A DNA stretch of 64,000 nucleotides from an uncultured Tolumonas sp. Its GTDB lineage: Bacteria > Pseudomonadota > Gammaproteobacteria > Enterobacterales > Aeromonadaceae. Shown here one piece after another: positions 35,161 through 44,312 of the stretch (its first letter is position 1; every line of letters begins with the position of its first letter). The notes under the pieces were generated by a model. That model saw only the letters and a list, made by a program, of their open reading frames with translations. It was not told the origin of the DNA and ran no database searches. The stretch spans positions 3,862,501 through 3,926,500 of the forward strand of contig NZ_OY782757.1 in NCBI RefSeq assembly GCF_963678185.1, written 5' to 3'. A program made the position numbers and the translations under genes.

Positions 35161-35430
35161 ATGAGTCTCGCTCCTGTGTCTGTTGGTCAAAAAATCCGTC
35201 ATATTCGTGAAACAATGGGGCTTAGCCGTCCGAAATTTGCGGAACTGCTTAGCGTGCCACCAACTACACTGAAAAACTATGAACTAGGTTATCGTGAAGT
35301 TGGCGGTGCATTTCTGGTGGCTTTAGCGCATCAGGAACAGCTGCATAAATTCACTTTATGGCTATTGTCAGACAAAATTGCGCCTGAAATCGGCCAAATT
35401 AGTCCTGCAGAATACGTAGTTCAAAAGTAA
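35161..35430 (+). CDS. XRE-type helix-turn-helix regulator
   Basis: 89 aa from ATG 35161, with GAGGAA 6 nt upstream. It is a single HTH domain: VGQKIRHIRETMGLSRPKFAELLSVPPTTLKNYELGYREVGG, then a helical tail ending SPAEYVVQK. No inducer or protease domain. It is monocistronic and divergent from ompA; no phage genes are nearby. The target is unknown, though ompA or itself are obvious candidates. Confidence 0.85.
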   Translation: MSLAPVSVGQKIRHIRETMGLSRPKFAELLSVPPTTLKNYELGYREVGGAFLVALAHQEQLHKFTLWLLSDKIAPEIGQISPAEYVVQK

Positions 35431-35444
35431 GCCGATTTGAATTG

Positions 35445-35475
35445 AAAAGAGCCAGTTTTTGACTGGCTCTTTTTG
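35445..35475 (+). terminator. Intrinsic terminator of the XRE gene
   Basis: AAAAGAGCCAGT (35445-35456) and ACTGGCTCTTTT (35462-35473) around TTTTG, with a T tail. Confidence 0.88.
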
Positions 35476-35492
35476 TTTGGTGATTGGTTACA

Positions 35493-36254
35493 TTACCATT
35501 TTTTCTTTGGTTGAAATAAAACATCCAGATCGTCTTGTTTTTCCTGTATTTCTTCGCGTTCTTTTTGTGATTCTCTTTCTAATTGATCGTTGATATCCCG
35601 CAGGGTTGACTTCATTTCCTCTTCACTGGCAATCAGATACGCATCTTTATCGTGAATGACACCTAGAGCGCTAATTCCTTTCGTCAACAATTGTTTTGCC
35701 GTACCTATTTGACGTTGAACGCGGGCATCCATAGCTTTTTGCAACAAATTAGCAATATTAATTTTAAGCAGCATTAATTCCAAACGACGATCTTCAACCG
35801 AAAATGACTGCGGATCAATTTTGCCTTTATTGTGTTCCATTCGGACTATAGCCCGTAATTTTTTAGTGGTTTGCAGCATTTGTATTGCTTGTCGATCGGA
35901 GTCTGGGGAACGGAAGTGACTATCCTCTCCTTTATAGTGTTCATTTACATACTTGATCTGGTTTCTTACGTCTTCAATTCGTTGGTTAATTGCTGACACG
36001 TTAGGTGTTACGTTTTGGATGGTTCGTAGCGCATCTAATAACCGGTTTTGTAATAACATAACCAAGGTTTTACTGTAAGACAGTCGATTTACATTCAGTA
36101 AAATGTCTTCTGCCTCTTCGATGATCACTTTTTGTCTGGCAACGATAGCCCGACGATCAATTTCCTGTTGCTGTTTATGCTGCTGGAATATGTTGTAAGC
36201 AATCGTAAGAAATAACAATGCGCCGATTGCGAGTAAAACCAGAGTTAAAACCAT
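35493..36254 (-). CDS. Membrane-anchored coiled-coil protein, unknown function
   Basis: 253 aa. An N-terminal membrane helix (residues 2-22) is followed by a highly charged helical protein with coiled-coil character (HKQQQEIDRRAIVARQKVIIEEAED; a C-terminal run rich in Glu, Arg and Lys ending DVLFQPKKKW). I know similar proteins only as uncharacterised gammaproteobacterial proteins. The start has GGAG 5 nt upstream. It is divergent from cysB, which may be chance. Probably faces the cytosol from the inner membrane (inference). Confidence 0.8.
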   Translation of the reverse strand: MVLTLVLLAIGALLFLTIAYNIFQQHKQQQEIDRRAIVARQKVIIEEAEDILLNVNRLSYSKTLVMLLQNRLLDALRTIQNVTPNVSAINQRIEDVRNQIKYVNEHYKGEDSHFRSPDSDRQAIQMLQTTKKLRAIVRMEHNKGKIDPQSFSVEDRRLELMLLKINIANLLQKAMDARVQRQIGTAKQLLTKGISALGVIHDKDAYLIASEEEMKSTLRDINDQLERESQKEREEIQEKQDDLDVLFQPKKKW

Positions 36255-36459
36255 GCTGGCTCCATCAGATTTTGTGAATGCTCAAGTGTGTCGTCATACA
36301 TTTCATTCTACTGTCAAATTTAATCGTCGGCATGGTTGATATAGCAATAACATCTTTTTTATGCAGAAAAATGATCTGAATTGAGATGTATTGCATTTTT
36401 ATCGCAGTCTGTAGACGAAGTGATGATGTTTTTTGCTACTATCTCATAGAAATCAATAG

Positions 36460-37446
<987 letters not shown>

Positions 37447-37460
37447 TTGATGGATAAATA

Positions 37461-37484
37461 AAAAGCCGCATAATGCGGCTTTTT
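37461..37484. terminator. Intrinsic terminator, cysB / yqhD
   Basis: AAAAGCCGCA (37461-37470) and TGCGGCTTTT (37474-37483) between convergent genes; usable in both directions. Confidence 0.85.
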
Positions 37485-37498
37485 GCAATGAGTTAGCC

Positions 37499-38731
37499 TT
37501 ATAAGGCTTTACGTAAAATTTTCTCACAAATATCGAGTGTCACAGTGCCGTGTTCACCAATACCAGTCATGCCGTGTTTTAATAATGTCGCTGCAATATC
37601 AGGAATTTGTTCTTCCTTGATATTATACGCAGAGAGATGAGTGGCAAAACCGAGTGATTCAAAAAAGGCGATTGTTTTATCAATAGCTTGTTGAATGACT
37701 AAGTCTTCATTCTTACCTTGAATGCCCCAAACTCGTTTCGCGTATTGTACTAATTTGGCTTTTTTCTCGTCTTTTCGAACCGCCATAGTGCCAGGTAAAA
37801 CAATCGCTAATGTTTCTGCATGGGCAAGACCAAATAATGCGGTTAACTCGTGCCCAATAGCGTGTGAACTCCAGTCTTGCGGAACGCCAGAGCCTATCAA
37901 GCCATTAAGTGCCATGGTGGCACACCACATCAGATTGGCTCGGCTGTCGTAATCATCCGGCTGTTGATAGCTTTTTATGCCGTCATCCAACAGCGTTAAC
38001 ATGATGCTTTCGGCAAAACGATCTTGCAGGTTTGCATTAACCGGGTAGGTTAAGTATTGCTCAATAACATGACAAAATGCATCGACAATGCCGTTGGCAA
38101 TTTGTAGTTTTGGCAGTGAAAAGGTCGTCTCTGGGTCAAGAACTGCGAATTGTGGAAACACTTGATCATTTGAAAAGGCGAGTTTTTCTTTTGCAATTTG
38201 GCTGTGCATCGCCATTGCACCGTAATTACCTTGTGAACCACTTGCGGAAGGTAAGGAAATTTGGCGATTTTTGCGGCTAATTACGGCGTGTTGGTTCATT
38301 TCGGAACCTGTCGCGGGTAAGGTTAAGATGCAGCCAAAGGGGATCACATTTCTAATGCCTTTCCCTTTGTTATGCAGGATTTCCCAAGGGTCACCTAATT
38401 CCCAGCAAGCCGCGGCAGCGATAAATTTGGTGCCATCAATTACTGAACCGCCACCAATTGCCAGTAAAAAATTGATCCGTTCTTTTTTTACAACCGCAAC
38501 AGCCTGCATCAAAGTTTCATAATCTGGGTTTGGTTCAATGCCGCCAAATTCAGTCACGTTTCGCCCTGCTAATGCGCGTTTGGCGAGTTCCATCGTGCCA
38601 TTGGCGATAATACTTCCGCCGCCGTAGACGATTAAAATCCGTGCATCAGATGGGATCTCATGGCTGATTTTGGCGATTTGACCTTTCCCAAATAACACCT
38701 TGGTTGGATTTTGATATTCAAAATTCAGCAT
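37499..38731 (-). CDS. yqhD: YqhD-like NADPH-dependent alcohol dehydrogenase
   Basis: 410 aa, iron-containing (group III) alcohol dehydrogenase. It follows E. coli YqhD (387 aa) closely: FGKGQIAKISHEIP, GGIEPNPDYETLMQAV, LLAIGGGSVIDGTKFIAAA, CILTLPATGSEMN, DAFCHVIEQYLT and GHELTALFGLAHAETLAIVLPG with the metal-binding His residues. It reduces reactive aldehydes in the cytosol. The extra residues lie in the central region. ATG follows GAGGTGGCCAT. Confidence 0.92.
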   Translation of the reverse strand: MLNFEYQNPTKVLFGKGQIAKISHEIPSDARILIVYGGGSIIANGTMELAKRALAGRNVTEFGGIEPNPDYETLMQAVAVVKKERINFLLAIGGGSVIDGTKFIAAAACWELGDPWEILHNKGKGIRNVIPFGCILTLPATGSEMNQHAVISRKNRQISLPSASGSQGNYGAMAMHSQIAKEKLAFSNDQVFPQFAVLDPETTFSLPKLQIANGIVDAFCHVIEQYLTYPVNANLQDRFAESIMLTLLDDGIKSYQQPDDYDSRANLMWCATMALNGLIGSGVPQDWSSHAIGHELTALFGLAHAETLAIVLPGTMAVRKDEKKAKLVQYAKRVWGIQGKNEDLVIQQAIDKTIAFFESLGFATHLSAYNIKEEQIPDIAATLLKHGMTGIGEHGTVTLDICEKILRKAL

Positions 38732-38967
38732 ATGGCCACCTCGGTAAATTTACATAATTAATATAGTTTATTGGTACCTACAGTAACACTAACAGGTTCA
38801 GATAACTTGAGTTTTAGAAGTGCAGGAAGAAAATGAATCCTACTTCACAAAATCGCTATATTGTTGTTTTGTCGGCGCGGATGGGTTTGAACAATCAGAA
38901 ATAACCTTATATTTTCAGATAAATTGTTATGACAAATTGATGAATTTGGTAGGAAAGATCAAGATGA
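38732..38967. other. Gap before tRNA-Thr
   Basis: I see nothing convincing here. A frame at 38820-39005 runs into the tRNA gene and lacks a ribosome site. Confidence 0.5.
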
Positions 38968-39043
38968 GCCGGTATAGCTCAGTTGGTAGAGCAGCGCATT
39001 CGTAATGCGAAGGTCGCAGGTTCGACTCCTGTTACCGGCACCA
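38968..39043 (+). tRNA. tRNA-Thr (CGT)
   Basis: 76 nt with encoded CCA. Acceptor GCCGGTA/TACCGGC, anticodon loop TTCGTAA and T loop TTCGACT; nearly the sequence of E. coli thrW. Confidence 0.97.
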
Positions 39044-39094
39044 TTAAATTGAAAGTTATTTTGATATTTGTGTCACCAATAAAGGTTCATGTAT

Positions 39095-39508
39095 TTACTC
39101 TGTAACACGCCCGCGTAATTCCTTAGTTTTACTTCGTTGTGTTTTGCTATCTAATCGGCGTCGCTGTGAGCTACGGGTTGCTTTCGTAGGTAGTCGTGCT
39201 TTCTGCACTACAGCGACACTTTTTATCAATTCTTGCAGGCGTAGCAGCGCATCATCCTTGTTTTGTTCTTGTGTCCGGAATTGCTGTGCTTTAATTACGA
39301 TCACGCCATCTTTGCTGATCCGTTGATCACGAAGATCCAGCAGCCTTTGTTTATAAAATTCAGGTAGTGACGAGGCGTTAATATCAAAACGCAGGTGAAT
39401 AGCCGATGAGACTTTATTGACGTTTTGCCCGCCAGCACCTTGTGCTCTGACGGCAGAAAGTTCAATTTCATCGTCAGGGATAGCGACATAATTCGATATT
39501 TCCAGCAC
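39095..39508 (-). CDS. arfB: Alternative ribosome-rescue factor ArfB
   Basis: 137 aa, GTG start 39508 with AAGGA about 10 nt upstream. The release-factor-like domain carries the catalytic GGQ (residues 26-28, in [21 protein letters not shown]). The basic C-terminal tail ([20 protein letters not shown]) is the part that enters the empty mRNA channel in characterised ArfB. It hydrolyses peptidyl-tRNA on stalled ribosomes. Confidence 0.95.
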   Translation of the reverse strand: MLEISNYVAIPDDEIELSAVRAQGAGGQNVNKVSSAIHLRFDINASSLPEFYKQRLLDLRDQRISKDGVIVIKAQQFRTQEQNKDDALLRLQELIKSVAVVQKARLPTKATRSSQRRRLDSKTQRSKTKELRGRVTE

Positions 39509-39569
39509 TACTGACGTGTCCTTAAACTAAAAGAATTTTACTGACGAGAGATGAAGTAGTTTTTCAATT

Positions 39570-39899
39570 TTAGATACATTTCGCCGGTTTAGGTAAGCCT
39601 GCTATTTTGGTGGCTTGTTTGGCTGGGCCTTCAGGGAACAGACGATATAGGTAGCGGCTATTGCCTTTATCTTCCCCTAGTTTCAGGGCCATTGCTTTCA
39701 CTAATGCGCGAATGGCCGGGGAGGTCTTATATTCTGTATAGAAATCGCGAACAAAGTGGATGACTTCCCAGTGAGCCGTGCTCAGTGAAATCTGTTCACC
39801 AGCCGCAATCAATTCAGCTAATTCAGGTGTCCAATCGCTCATGTTTTTCAGGTAACCATGAGTGTCAGTTTCAATTTCTTTATTGCCCATCACCAGCAT
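39570..39899 (-). CDS. tusE: Sulfurtransferase TusE
   Basis: 109 aa, DsrC/TusE family. It ends [19 protein letters not shown], with the sulfur-accepting cysteine at residue 108 as in E. coli TusE. It takes persulfide sulfur from TusBCD for 2-thiouridine synthesis by MnmA at tRNA wobble position 34. ATG 39899 has GGAG 7 nt upstream and directly follows the yccS stop, so the two genes are translated as a pair. Confidence 0.95.
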   Translation of the reverse strand: MLVMGNKEIETDTHGYLKNMSDWTPELAELIAAGEQISLSTAHWEVIHFVRDFYTEYKTSPAIRALVKAMALKLGEDKGNSRYLYRLFPEGPAKQATKIAGLPKPAKCI

Positions 39900-42077
39900 T
39901 TATCTACTCCAAAAACGTGATTTATCTGGGCCATGACTTTGGATCAACGGCCTTAGCAAGCGGGATAGTTTTAAAATTTCGCCGGTCATAATACCGATAA
40001 GATTCATTTCTTGCTGAATTAATCCTGCTCGCTGATCTGTACAGGCTTCTTTATCAGTAGCTGGAAGGCTTGAGAGTGAAGATAAATCGATAGGGGCGTC
40101 ATTATTTTTGCCTGACAGTGCTGCAACTGATTCATCAAGCGCCTGGAAAAGAAATTCGGCGTATCGGATTAATTGAGGCTCGAATAATGAGCCGTGCAGT
40201 TCCTGATGTACTCCCAGAGCCGAAACGTAAGAGAGCAGGCTGTGGTTTCGATAAATCAGCGCTGCGCATAATTTAGTGTAACGTCGTTGTTGTTTCGGAT
40301 CGGTTTGCATGTTGACCCAAGCTTGCGCCAATGCGCTGTCAGCATGGTGTGCTGCGATGCGTTTTTGGTTAAATAAAGAGTCTTGAGTTGACGTTTGTAA
40401 TGCAGAAACGATCGCTTTCATATATTCAGAATTACAACGTGTTGCTTTGGCTAACAACTCGGGTATCCGTTGAAATTGCCACTCGGGCCAAAGCAATGTT
40501 ACTGCACCAAAAGAAAGGATGCTGCCGAGTAAGGTATCCACAAAGCGTGGCAGTATGATGCTTTTTTCTTCCACCCCGAGTAAACCAAACGCAGTCATGG
40601 CGTATAACGTAATAAATATGACTGCCAGACTGTAATTACTTCTTAGCTGTGCAAAAAACAAGATTGCAGCGATGGCCATTAAAATGAGTTGAATACCAGG
40701 TGTTGGTGAAAACCAGAGCAAAGGGAGGCTAAGGAGTAGGCCACAGCAGGTGCCAGCAATTCGCTGAAACAGGCGGCGTCGTGTTGCTGTATAACTAGAC
40801 TGACACACGAATAAGCAAGTCAATAGCACCCAAAAACCTTGTTTAATATCGAATAAAGCCAGTAAGCCGTAACCTGTTACCAAGCATAGGCTCATGCGGC
40901 AAGCATGTCGAAACAGCGGTGATTTGAAACTTAAATGTGACCAGATTTGTTGTAATGCAGAGATGGTTTCTGATTTTACATTGCCCTGATTACTTTTATT
41001 TTGCGGCTTAGCGGATGCTTTGATTGTTTCATCAGCATGATCTAACAGCGTCACTATTTCTTGCAGATTTTTTTGTAAAAACCGTAATGCATTAACAGTC
41101 GAGGCTGAGAATGGCGTCTTCTCATGGCTGAACTGTAATTGATCACCTAGAGCTTGCATACCCCAGAGCAAGCCGGGTGAGATTTCATAGCGATTGTTCA
41201 TTAACGTGGCATAGCCCAGTTGCTGAACCGCACTTCCTAATTGCCGCAGTTGTTCTCTGAACCCATCCAGTAAACGATTACTATGCACATCTTCTTTCAG
41301 ACGGTTATAGAGGTAATGGCTTGATGTAATTCGTTCGTGGATTTGTTCATTTATAGCCTGAAGCGCGATCAGTTGTTGTAGCTCTTGATCGGGATGCTCA
41401 GTGCGGCGGGCAATCATTTCCTGACATAAGTTAATTGAAGCCATGCAATCGACATTCAATATCGCTAATTTTTGATGGATTGAAGGTTGTTCATCGGCAC
41501 TACTAGGGAATAACCAGGCTTTTTGCGTGCAATATCGAGCTAGCGAAAAACAGGTTTGGGCAAGTTGTTCACGTAATGGCTTATTTGGCGTGGCACGTAA
41601 CCAACACAGAGAAATGAAGCCATACCATAATGCACCGGTGCATAACCATACGGGTTGGAACCAAATTGTCGGTGCCTGAGCTGCACCCATCATCGAATAT
41701 ACTGCGACCAATAAACTACCAAAACTGATACTGCTATAGCGTTTGCCTAAGCCGCCCAGCATGATAAAAAACCAAGTCGAGCAGAATAGTCCGGCAGCGA
41801 ATAGCCATGGATATGGAAACAGTAGCTGTACTGATAGTGTTGCGATCCAGAAACAAGCCAAAGTCAGCAGCAGTGATTTTATCCGTCCGGAAAGAGAATC
41901 GTCGGGTTCGGCTATGGCGCCGGCAACAATACCTAATGACATTGCCACTGTCTGATGGATCATGCTCAGATAAAGGCCGGGCAATAATATAACAGCCAAG
42001 GCGCAGGATACTTTTAAGGCGAAAAAGACGTGTGTATCAGTAATAAAACGCTGCAAAAATCGACTGAAGGCAAGCAT
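39900..42077 (-). CDS. yccS: YccS/FUSC family inner-membrane protein
   Basis: 725 aa from ATG 42077 (MLAFSRFLQRF); a TTG at 42122 would add 15 residues. Two clusters of about six membrane helices (near 20-170 and 390-520) flank cytoplasmic domains, as in the FUSC/YccS family. Shared stretches with E. coli YccS include SVQLLFPYPWLFA, SPLFRHACRMSLCLVTGYGL and GFWVLLTCLFVCQ. Possibly an aromatic-acid or efflux-type transporter, but the function is not established. tusE follows without a gap. Confidence 0.9.
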   Translation of the reverse strand: MLAFSRFLQRFITDTHVFFALKVSCALAVILLPGLYLSMIHQTVAMSLGIVAGAIAEPDDSLSGRIKSLLLTLACFWIATLSVQLLFPYPWLFAAGLFCSTWFFIMLGGLGKRYSSISFGSLLVAVYSMMGAAQAPTIWFQPVWLCTGALWYGFISLCWLRATPNKPLREQLAQTCFSLARYCTQKAWLFPSSADEQPSIHQKLAILNVDCMASINLCQEMIARRTEHPDQELQQLIALQAINEQIHERITSSHYLYNRLKEDVHSNRLLDGFREQLRQLGSAVQQLGYATLMNNRYEISPGLLWGMQALGDQLQFSHEKTPFSASTVNALRFLQKNLQEIVTLLDHADETIKASAKPQNKSNQGNVKSETISALQQIWSHLSFKSPLFRHACRMSLCLVTGYGLLALFDIKQGFWVLLTCLFVCQSSYTATRRRLFQRIAGTCCGLLLSLPLLWFSPTPGIQLILMAIAAILFFAQLRSNYSLAVIFITLYAMTAFGLLGVEEKSIILPRFVDTLLGSILSFGAVTLLWPEWQFQRIPELLAKATRCNSEYMKAIVSALQTSTQDSLFNQKRIAAHHADSALAQAWVNMQTDPKQQRRYTKLCAALIYRNHSLLSYVSALGVHQELHGSLFEPQLIRYAEFLFQALDESVAALSGKNNDAPIDLSSLSSLPATDKEACTDQRAGLIQQEMNLIGIMTGEILKLSRLLRPLIQSHGPDKSRFWSR

Positions 42078-42259
42078 GCTATGAGTTAACCACAAAACAA
42101 GTATGTGATTTATAATAAACAAAACGAAGCTAAGGGTAAAAACAAAGAGTATGTTCTGAGCTTAACGAATGATTTAGCTCAAGATGTGCTCATTTAGTTC
42201 GGCTCTCAGAGTATTCATGTTTACAACTAAAATGAGCTTTAGTATATTCGCGGCAGCTT

Positions 42260-42350
42260 GGAAGGATGGCAGAGTGGTTAAATGCACCGGTCTTGAAAAC
42301 CGGCAAGGGTTTGTAGCCCTTCTAGGGTTCGAATCCCTATCCTTCCGCCA
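42260..42350 (+). tRNA. tRNA-Ser (TGA)
   Basis: 91 nt with encoded CCA and the long variable arm of a class II tRNA (CAAGGGTTTGTAGCCCTTC). Acceptor GGAAGGA/TCCTTCC; the anticodon loop CTTGAAA reads UCA codons. Confidence 0.97.
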
Positions 42351-42383
42351 GATTAATGTTCAAACACTTCTTATTGAAGTCCA

Positions 42384-42418
42384 AAACCCCGCAAGGTGTC
42401 AGCCTTAGCGGGTTTTTT
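42384..42418 (+). terminator. Intrinsic terminator of tRNA-Ser
   Basis: CCCGC-AAGG-TGTCAG-CCTT-A-GCGGG followed by six T residues, 35 bp after the tRNA. Confidence 0.8.
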
Positions 42419-42632
42419 GTTGTCTAGAATATTTCGTATTAATGTCTATGTGTATTTAGGTTTTTAGTCCACGTTTGAGACTTAAATGTGGAGGTTTTTG
42501 CCGCATATAAATACCAATGTCGGTAAAAATAAATCTTGAATCTACAGCGTGTTAACCCAGTTTAGGCCATTATTAATTCATCAGTTATCTAATAATTTTG
42601 CGTCTTGCACCTATAAAGCAAAGAGGTGGCGT

Positions 42633-43013
42633 ATGCGTGTATTAATCAACGGATATGAACTAAAAACGCTTGATCTGTGGGATGATGGCCGTGATGTGTC
42701 AGTTGATTTTTTGCGAAAACATAACGCTATTTCTGATGAAGGAAAGCTAAGAGCGTTTACATGGGTAGCAGGTAAACAAGTATTTGAATGCACACATGAT
42801 GCTTATGTTTATTGGCATGATGTATTTGAAAACCAAGCATACTTAATGCGTCATATCGAGTTATTTAGCCGAGTTTGCGGTAGTGATATTGTTGAATTGG
42901 TTTTGAAAAAAGCCAGCGAGAACCGAACAGAGCGCAATCTGTCTGAAACCATTAAATCGGACATCATTGCTTTAGAAGAAGCTTTTATCCGCGTTCCAAA
43001 TATAACAACTTAA
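42633..43013 (+). CDS. Hypothetical protein
   Basis: 126 aa from ATG 42633 (MRVLINGYELKTLDLW), chosen for AGAGGTGGC just upstream; the frame begins at 42549. Mixed alpha/beta composition (FTWVAGKQVFECTHDAYVYWHDVF), no membrane segment, ending AFIRVPNITT. I do not recognise it. It lies downstream of the tRNA-Ser gene at the start of the accessory stretch. Confidence 0.6.
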   Translation: MRVLINGYELKTLDLWDDGRDVSVDFLRKHNAISDEGKLRAFTWVAGKQVFECTHDAYVYWHDVFENQAYLMRHIELFSRVCGSDIVELVLKKASENRTERNLSETIKSDIIALEEAFIRVPNITT

Positions 43014-43083
43014 AATGCTCACTGAACTACGGACAATCAATCGGAAGAAAAGCGATTTGATTAGCCAATTAAACGAGACGTTT

Positions 43084-43326
43084 ATGACATCTAGGCAAAT
43101 TTGTATATTCATTGGTGGTCCGTTTGATGGTGAGGCTATCGCGGTACCATCTGAAAGTAATACGATTGAGGTAAAAGATCACAAAAGACTGGACAAATGT
43201 CTTCAATACCAACGGACAGAATTGATCGTTAACGGTAAATCGTTTTCTGTATTTACCCTACCTGGCGTCACCGAACAGCAGATTGAGAAAGTTAAAAAGC
43301 GCTGGAGTGCTTATTTCAGTAGCTGA
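43084..43326 (+). CDS. Hypothetical protein
   Basis: 80 aa from ATG 43084 (MTSRQICIFIGGPFDGE), or 103 aa from ATG 43015 directly after the preceding gene, which lacks a ribosome site. Contains IGGPFDGEAIAVP, a short motif also found in small phage proteins, and a basic C-terminal helix. No membrane segment. Not recognised; probably co-transcribed with the preceding gene. Confidence 0.55.
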   Translation: MTSRQICIFIGGPFDGEAIAVPSESNTIEVKDHKRLDKCLQYQRTELIVNGKSFSVFTLPGVTEQQIEKVKKRWSAYFSS

Positions 43327-43404
43327 ATGATATGGCTATCCCTCGCTCGGCTGGCTCTACTGTTCTAATCTTTGCGCTGGCCCCCAAAGTGCTTCCTAAC
43401 GATA

Positions 43405-43441
43405 AAATTAAAAAAGCCCCAAACAGAAGACTGCTGGGGCT
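43405..43441 (-). terminator. Orphan minus-strand terminator
   Basis: AGCCCCA (43415-43421) pairs with TGGGGCT (43435-43441), with an inner CAG/CTG. On the minus strand TTTTTT follows. No minus-strand gene lies upstream of it within 2.7 kb. Confidence 0.75.
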
Positions 43442-43551
43442 GAAACGATCAAGGAGCTGGTATGGGATAACAAGTAACTTGCTCAAAGATAGTCTGTAAT
43501 CATGGATGGCGTAAACATAGCTGCGACATATATCTTCAATTGGTGATCACT
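43405..43551 (-). ncRNA. Possible small RNA ending at the orphan terminator
   Basis: On the minus strand a perfect -35 TTGACA (43587-43582) and a weak -10 TAGAAA (43563-43558) are 18 bp apart, giving a transcript of about 147 nt to the terminator. No reading frame of note. The rest of the 446-bp gap 43327-43772 shows no gene. Speculative. Confidence 0.35.
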
Positions 43552-43772
43552 GCTGCATTTCTAGCTCTTGCTTGATCGTGATGTCAAAAACACAGCGCAT
43601 TTCAACTCCGTCAATAAAATATATATTTTGGGCATGTATCTAAAGGTCTGCAAAATAAGTAGTGATTTATGTCAGAATTAAGCACTATTTTTCATGTGGT
43701 TATTTGGGTAAAGGCTGCTCTGTAACTATGATGAACTTACTTATCTGCCGCATATGAATGGAGTCGTTGATT

Positions 43773-44312
43773 ATGGGTTCGCAGATCGTCCCTACGCAGA
43801 CGGAAGTCAAACTTGCTTATGATGAATTAATCATTTCTAAAACAGACCTTTCTGGGCGTATTACGTATGCCAATAAGGTTTTTATGCGGATCTCTGATTT
43901 TTCAGAGGAGGATTTGCTGGGGCAGCCTCACAATATGATCCGACATCCAGATATGCCTCGTGGTGTGTTCTGGGGGTTATGGAACACATTAAAACAAGGG
44001 CGAGAATTTTTTGGTTTAGTCAAAAACATGACTGCACACGGTGATTATTACTGGGTATTGGCTAACGTGCGTCCTGATTTTTTGAATGGCAAAAGTGTGG
44101 GTTATTTTTCTGTACGAAGAAGCCCGCCCCGAAAACTAATTGAAAAAATTATTCCGATCTATCAACAAATGCTCTCTTTGGAACACGGCCGCGCGGGCGA
44201 TTCCGCACAGGCATCTTGGTTATGGCTGGAAAAAAAATTGGCGTCTGAAGAAACCAATTACGAGCGCTTTATTCTTAATCTCGTCGAGTCAACTAAAGAG
44301 GTGAAAGCATGA
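43773..44312 (+). CDS. PAS-domain sensor protein, aerotaxis type
   Basis: 179 aa from ATG 43773 (MGSQIVPTQTEVKL; GGAG 9 nt upstream), the frame starting at 43758. Residues about 10-125 are a PAS domain closely like the N-terminus of Aer: ISKTDLSGRITYANKVFMRISDF, HNMIRHPDMPRGVFWGLW and YYWVLANVRP. In Aer this domain binds FAD and senses redox state. A helical tail of about 50 residues follows; there is no membrane segment or signalling domain. The next gene, a methyl-accepting protein without a PAS domain, overlaps by 4 nt, so the pair looks like an Aer receptor split in two. Confidence 0.85.
   Translation: MGSQIVPTQTEVKLAYDELIISKTDLSGRITYANKVFMRISDFSEEDLLGQPHNMIRHPDMPRGVFWGLWNTLKQGREFFGLVKNMTAHGDYYWVLANVRPDFLNGKSVGYFSVRRSPPRKLIEKIIPIYQQMLSLEHGRAGDSAQASWLWLEKKLASEETNYERFILNLVESTKEVKA

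Noticed and set aside
35161-35430. XRE regulator as a prophage or toxin-antitoxin remnant
   Set aside because: No partner toxin or phage gene on either side; it has its own terminator and intact frame.
38820-39005. 61-aa frame ending in tRNA-Thr
   Set aside because: It runs into a certain tRNA gene and has no ribosome site.
42260-43326. Integrated island at tRNA-Ser
   Set aside because: No integrase, and I found no repeat of the tRNA 3' end downstream. Kept only as a weak remark on two small genes.
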